A DNA stretch of 13,085 bases, taken from CAYILR01 sp964364175 (GTDB taxonomy: Bacteria; Bdellovibrionota; UBA1018). How positions within the stretch are numbered: position 1 is the first letter of the stretch; each line of letters opens with the position of its first letter. Location of the stretch: positions 1 through 13,085 of the forward strand of contig CAYILR010000069.1 in assembly GCA_964364175.1 (NCBI GenBank), in the 5' to 3' direction. The notes below the pieces were generated by a model. That model ran no database searches, had not been told where the DNA came from, and worked only from the letters and a program-made list of their open reading frames with translations. Shown in pieces: positions 13,048-13,085 of this stretch. The position numbers were made by a program, and so were the translations under genes.

Positions 13048-13085
13048 ATGAGCGTCAAAGTTGCCTTTTCCGCCTTTCCTAATAT
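13048..13085 (+). CDS. Possible 5' end of a rightward gene (partial)
   Basis: An ATG at 13048 opens a frame that stays open to the window edge and encodes MSVKVAFSAFPN. GGAGAGG lies directly before the ATG, closer than usual for a ribosome site, and an in-frame later start is possible. The alternating hydrophobic opening looks like a first beta-strand of a cytoplasmic enzyme, but twelve codons cannot establish a gene or a function. Confidence 0.3.
   Translation, partial: MSVKVAFSAFPN

Overview
The window is about 13 kb of bacterial chromosome with moderate GC and tightly packed genes. It comes from a diderm (Gram-negative) bacterium: it encodes inner-membrane MlaE and MlaD lipid-transport proteins, a predicted lipoprotein, an outer-membrane barrel ending in Phe and many exported proteins. 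The many unrecognised Sec-exported proteins and the long MlaD suggest a Bdellovibrionota- or deltaproteobacteria-like host. That placement is an inference from protein style, not a marker-gene assignment.

Left part (1-4586). The tail of a rightward gene and a small exported single-pass protein on the minus strand converge on a bidirectional terminator. A secreted HExxH metalloprotease follows, transcribed away from the small protein. It converges on an exported protein of unknown function, and the two stop codons overlap in a CTAG. An exported alpha/beta hydrolase on the minus strand follows.

Middle (4716-9992), all on the plus strand: mlaE and mlaD (a phospholipid transport permease and its MCE subunit, with no ATPase gene beside them), an RluB/RsuA-type rRNA pseudouridine synthase, a predicted lipoprotein with about six Asp-box repeats (a sialidase-like beta-propeller), and an outer-membrane barrel whose start overlaps the lipoprotein stop as ATGA.

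Right part (9993-13085) looks accessory. A 176-bp element with perfect 25-bp inverted ends lies 4 bp after the barrel gene. Next comes a HepT-MntA type toxin-antitoxin pair (MNT nucleotidyltransferase antitoxin, HEPN toxin), then a small HExxH protein whose 5' end may be frameshifted. Last is a compact sulfur-stress operon: an ArsR-family repressor with the two cysteines of the SqrR/BigR/YgaV persulfide sensors, a membrane-anchored rhodanese and a thioredoxin 2 (TrxC). A dyad operator overlaps the probable operon promoter. The expected logic is that persulfide oxidises the repressor dithiol, the operon is derepressed, the rhodanese handles sulfane sulfur and TrxC reduces the products. A further gene may begin at the right edge.

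I saw no rRNA, tRNA, CRISPR array or intact insertion sequence. The window holds no obviously new large system. The parts most worth checking are the inverted-repeat element next to the toxin-antitoxin pair, the possibly frameshifted HExxH gene and the sulfur-sensing operon.
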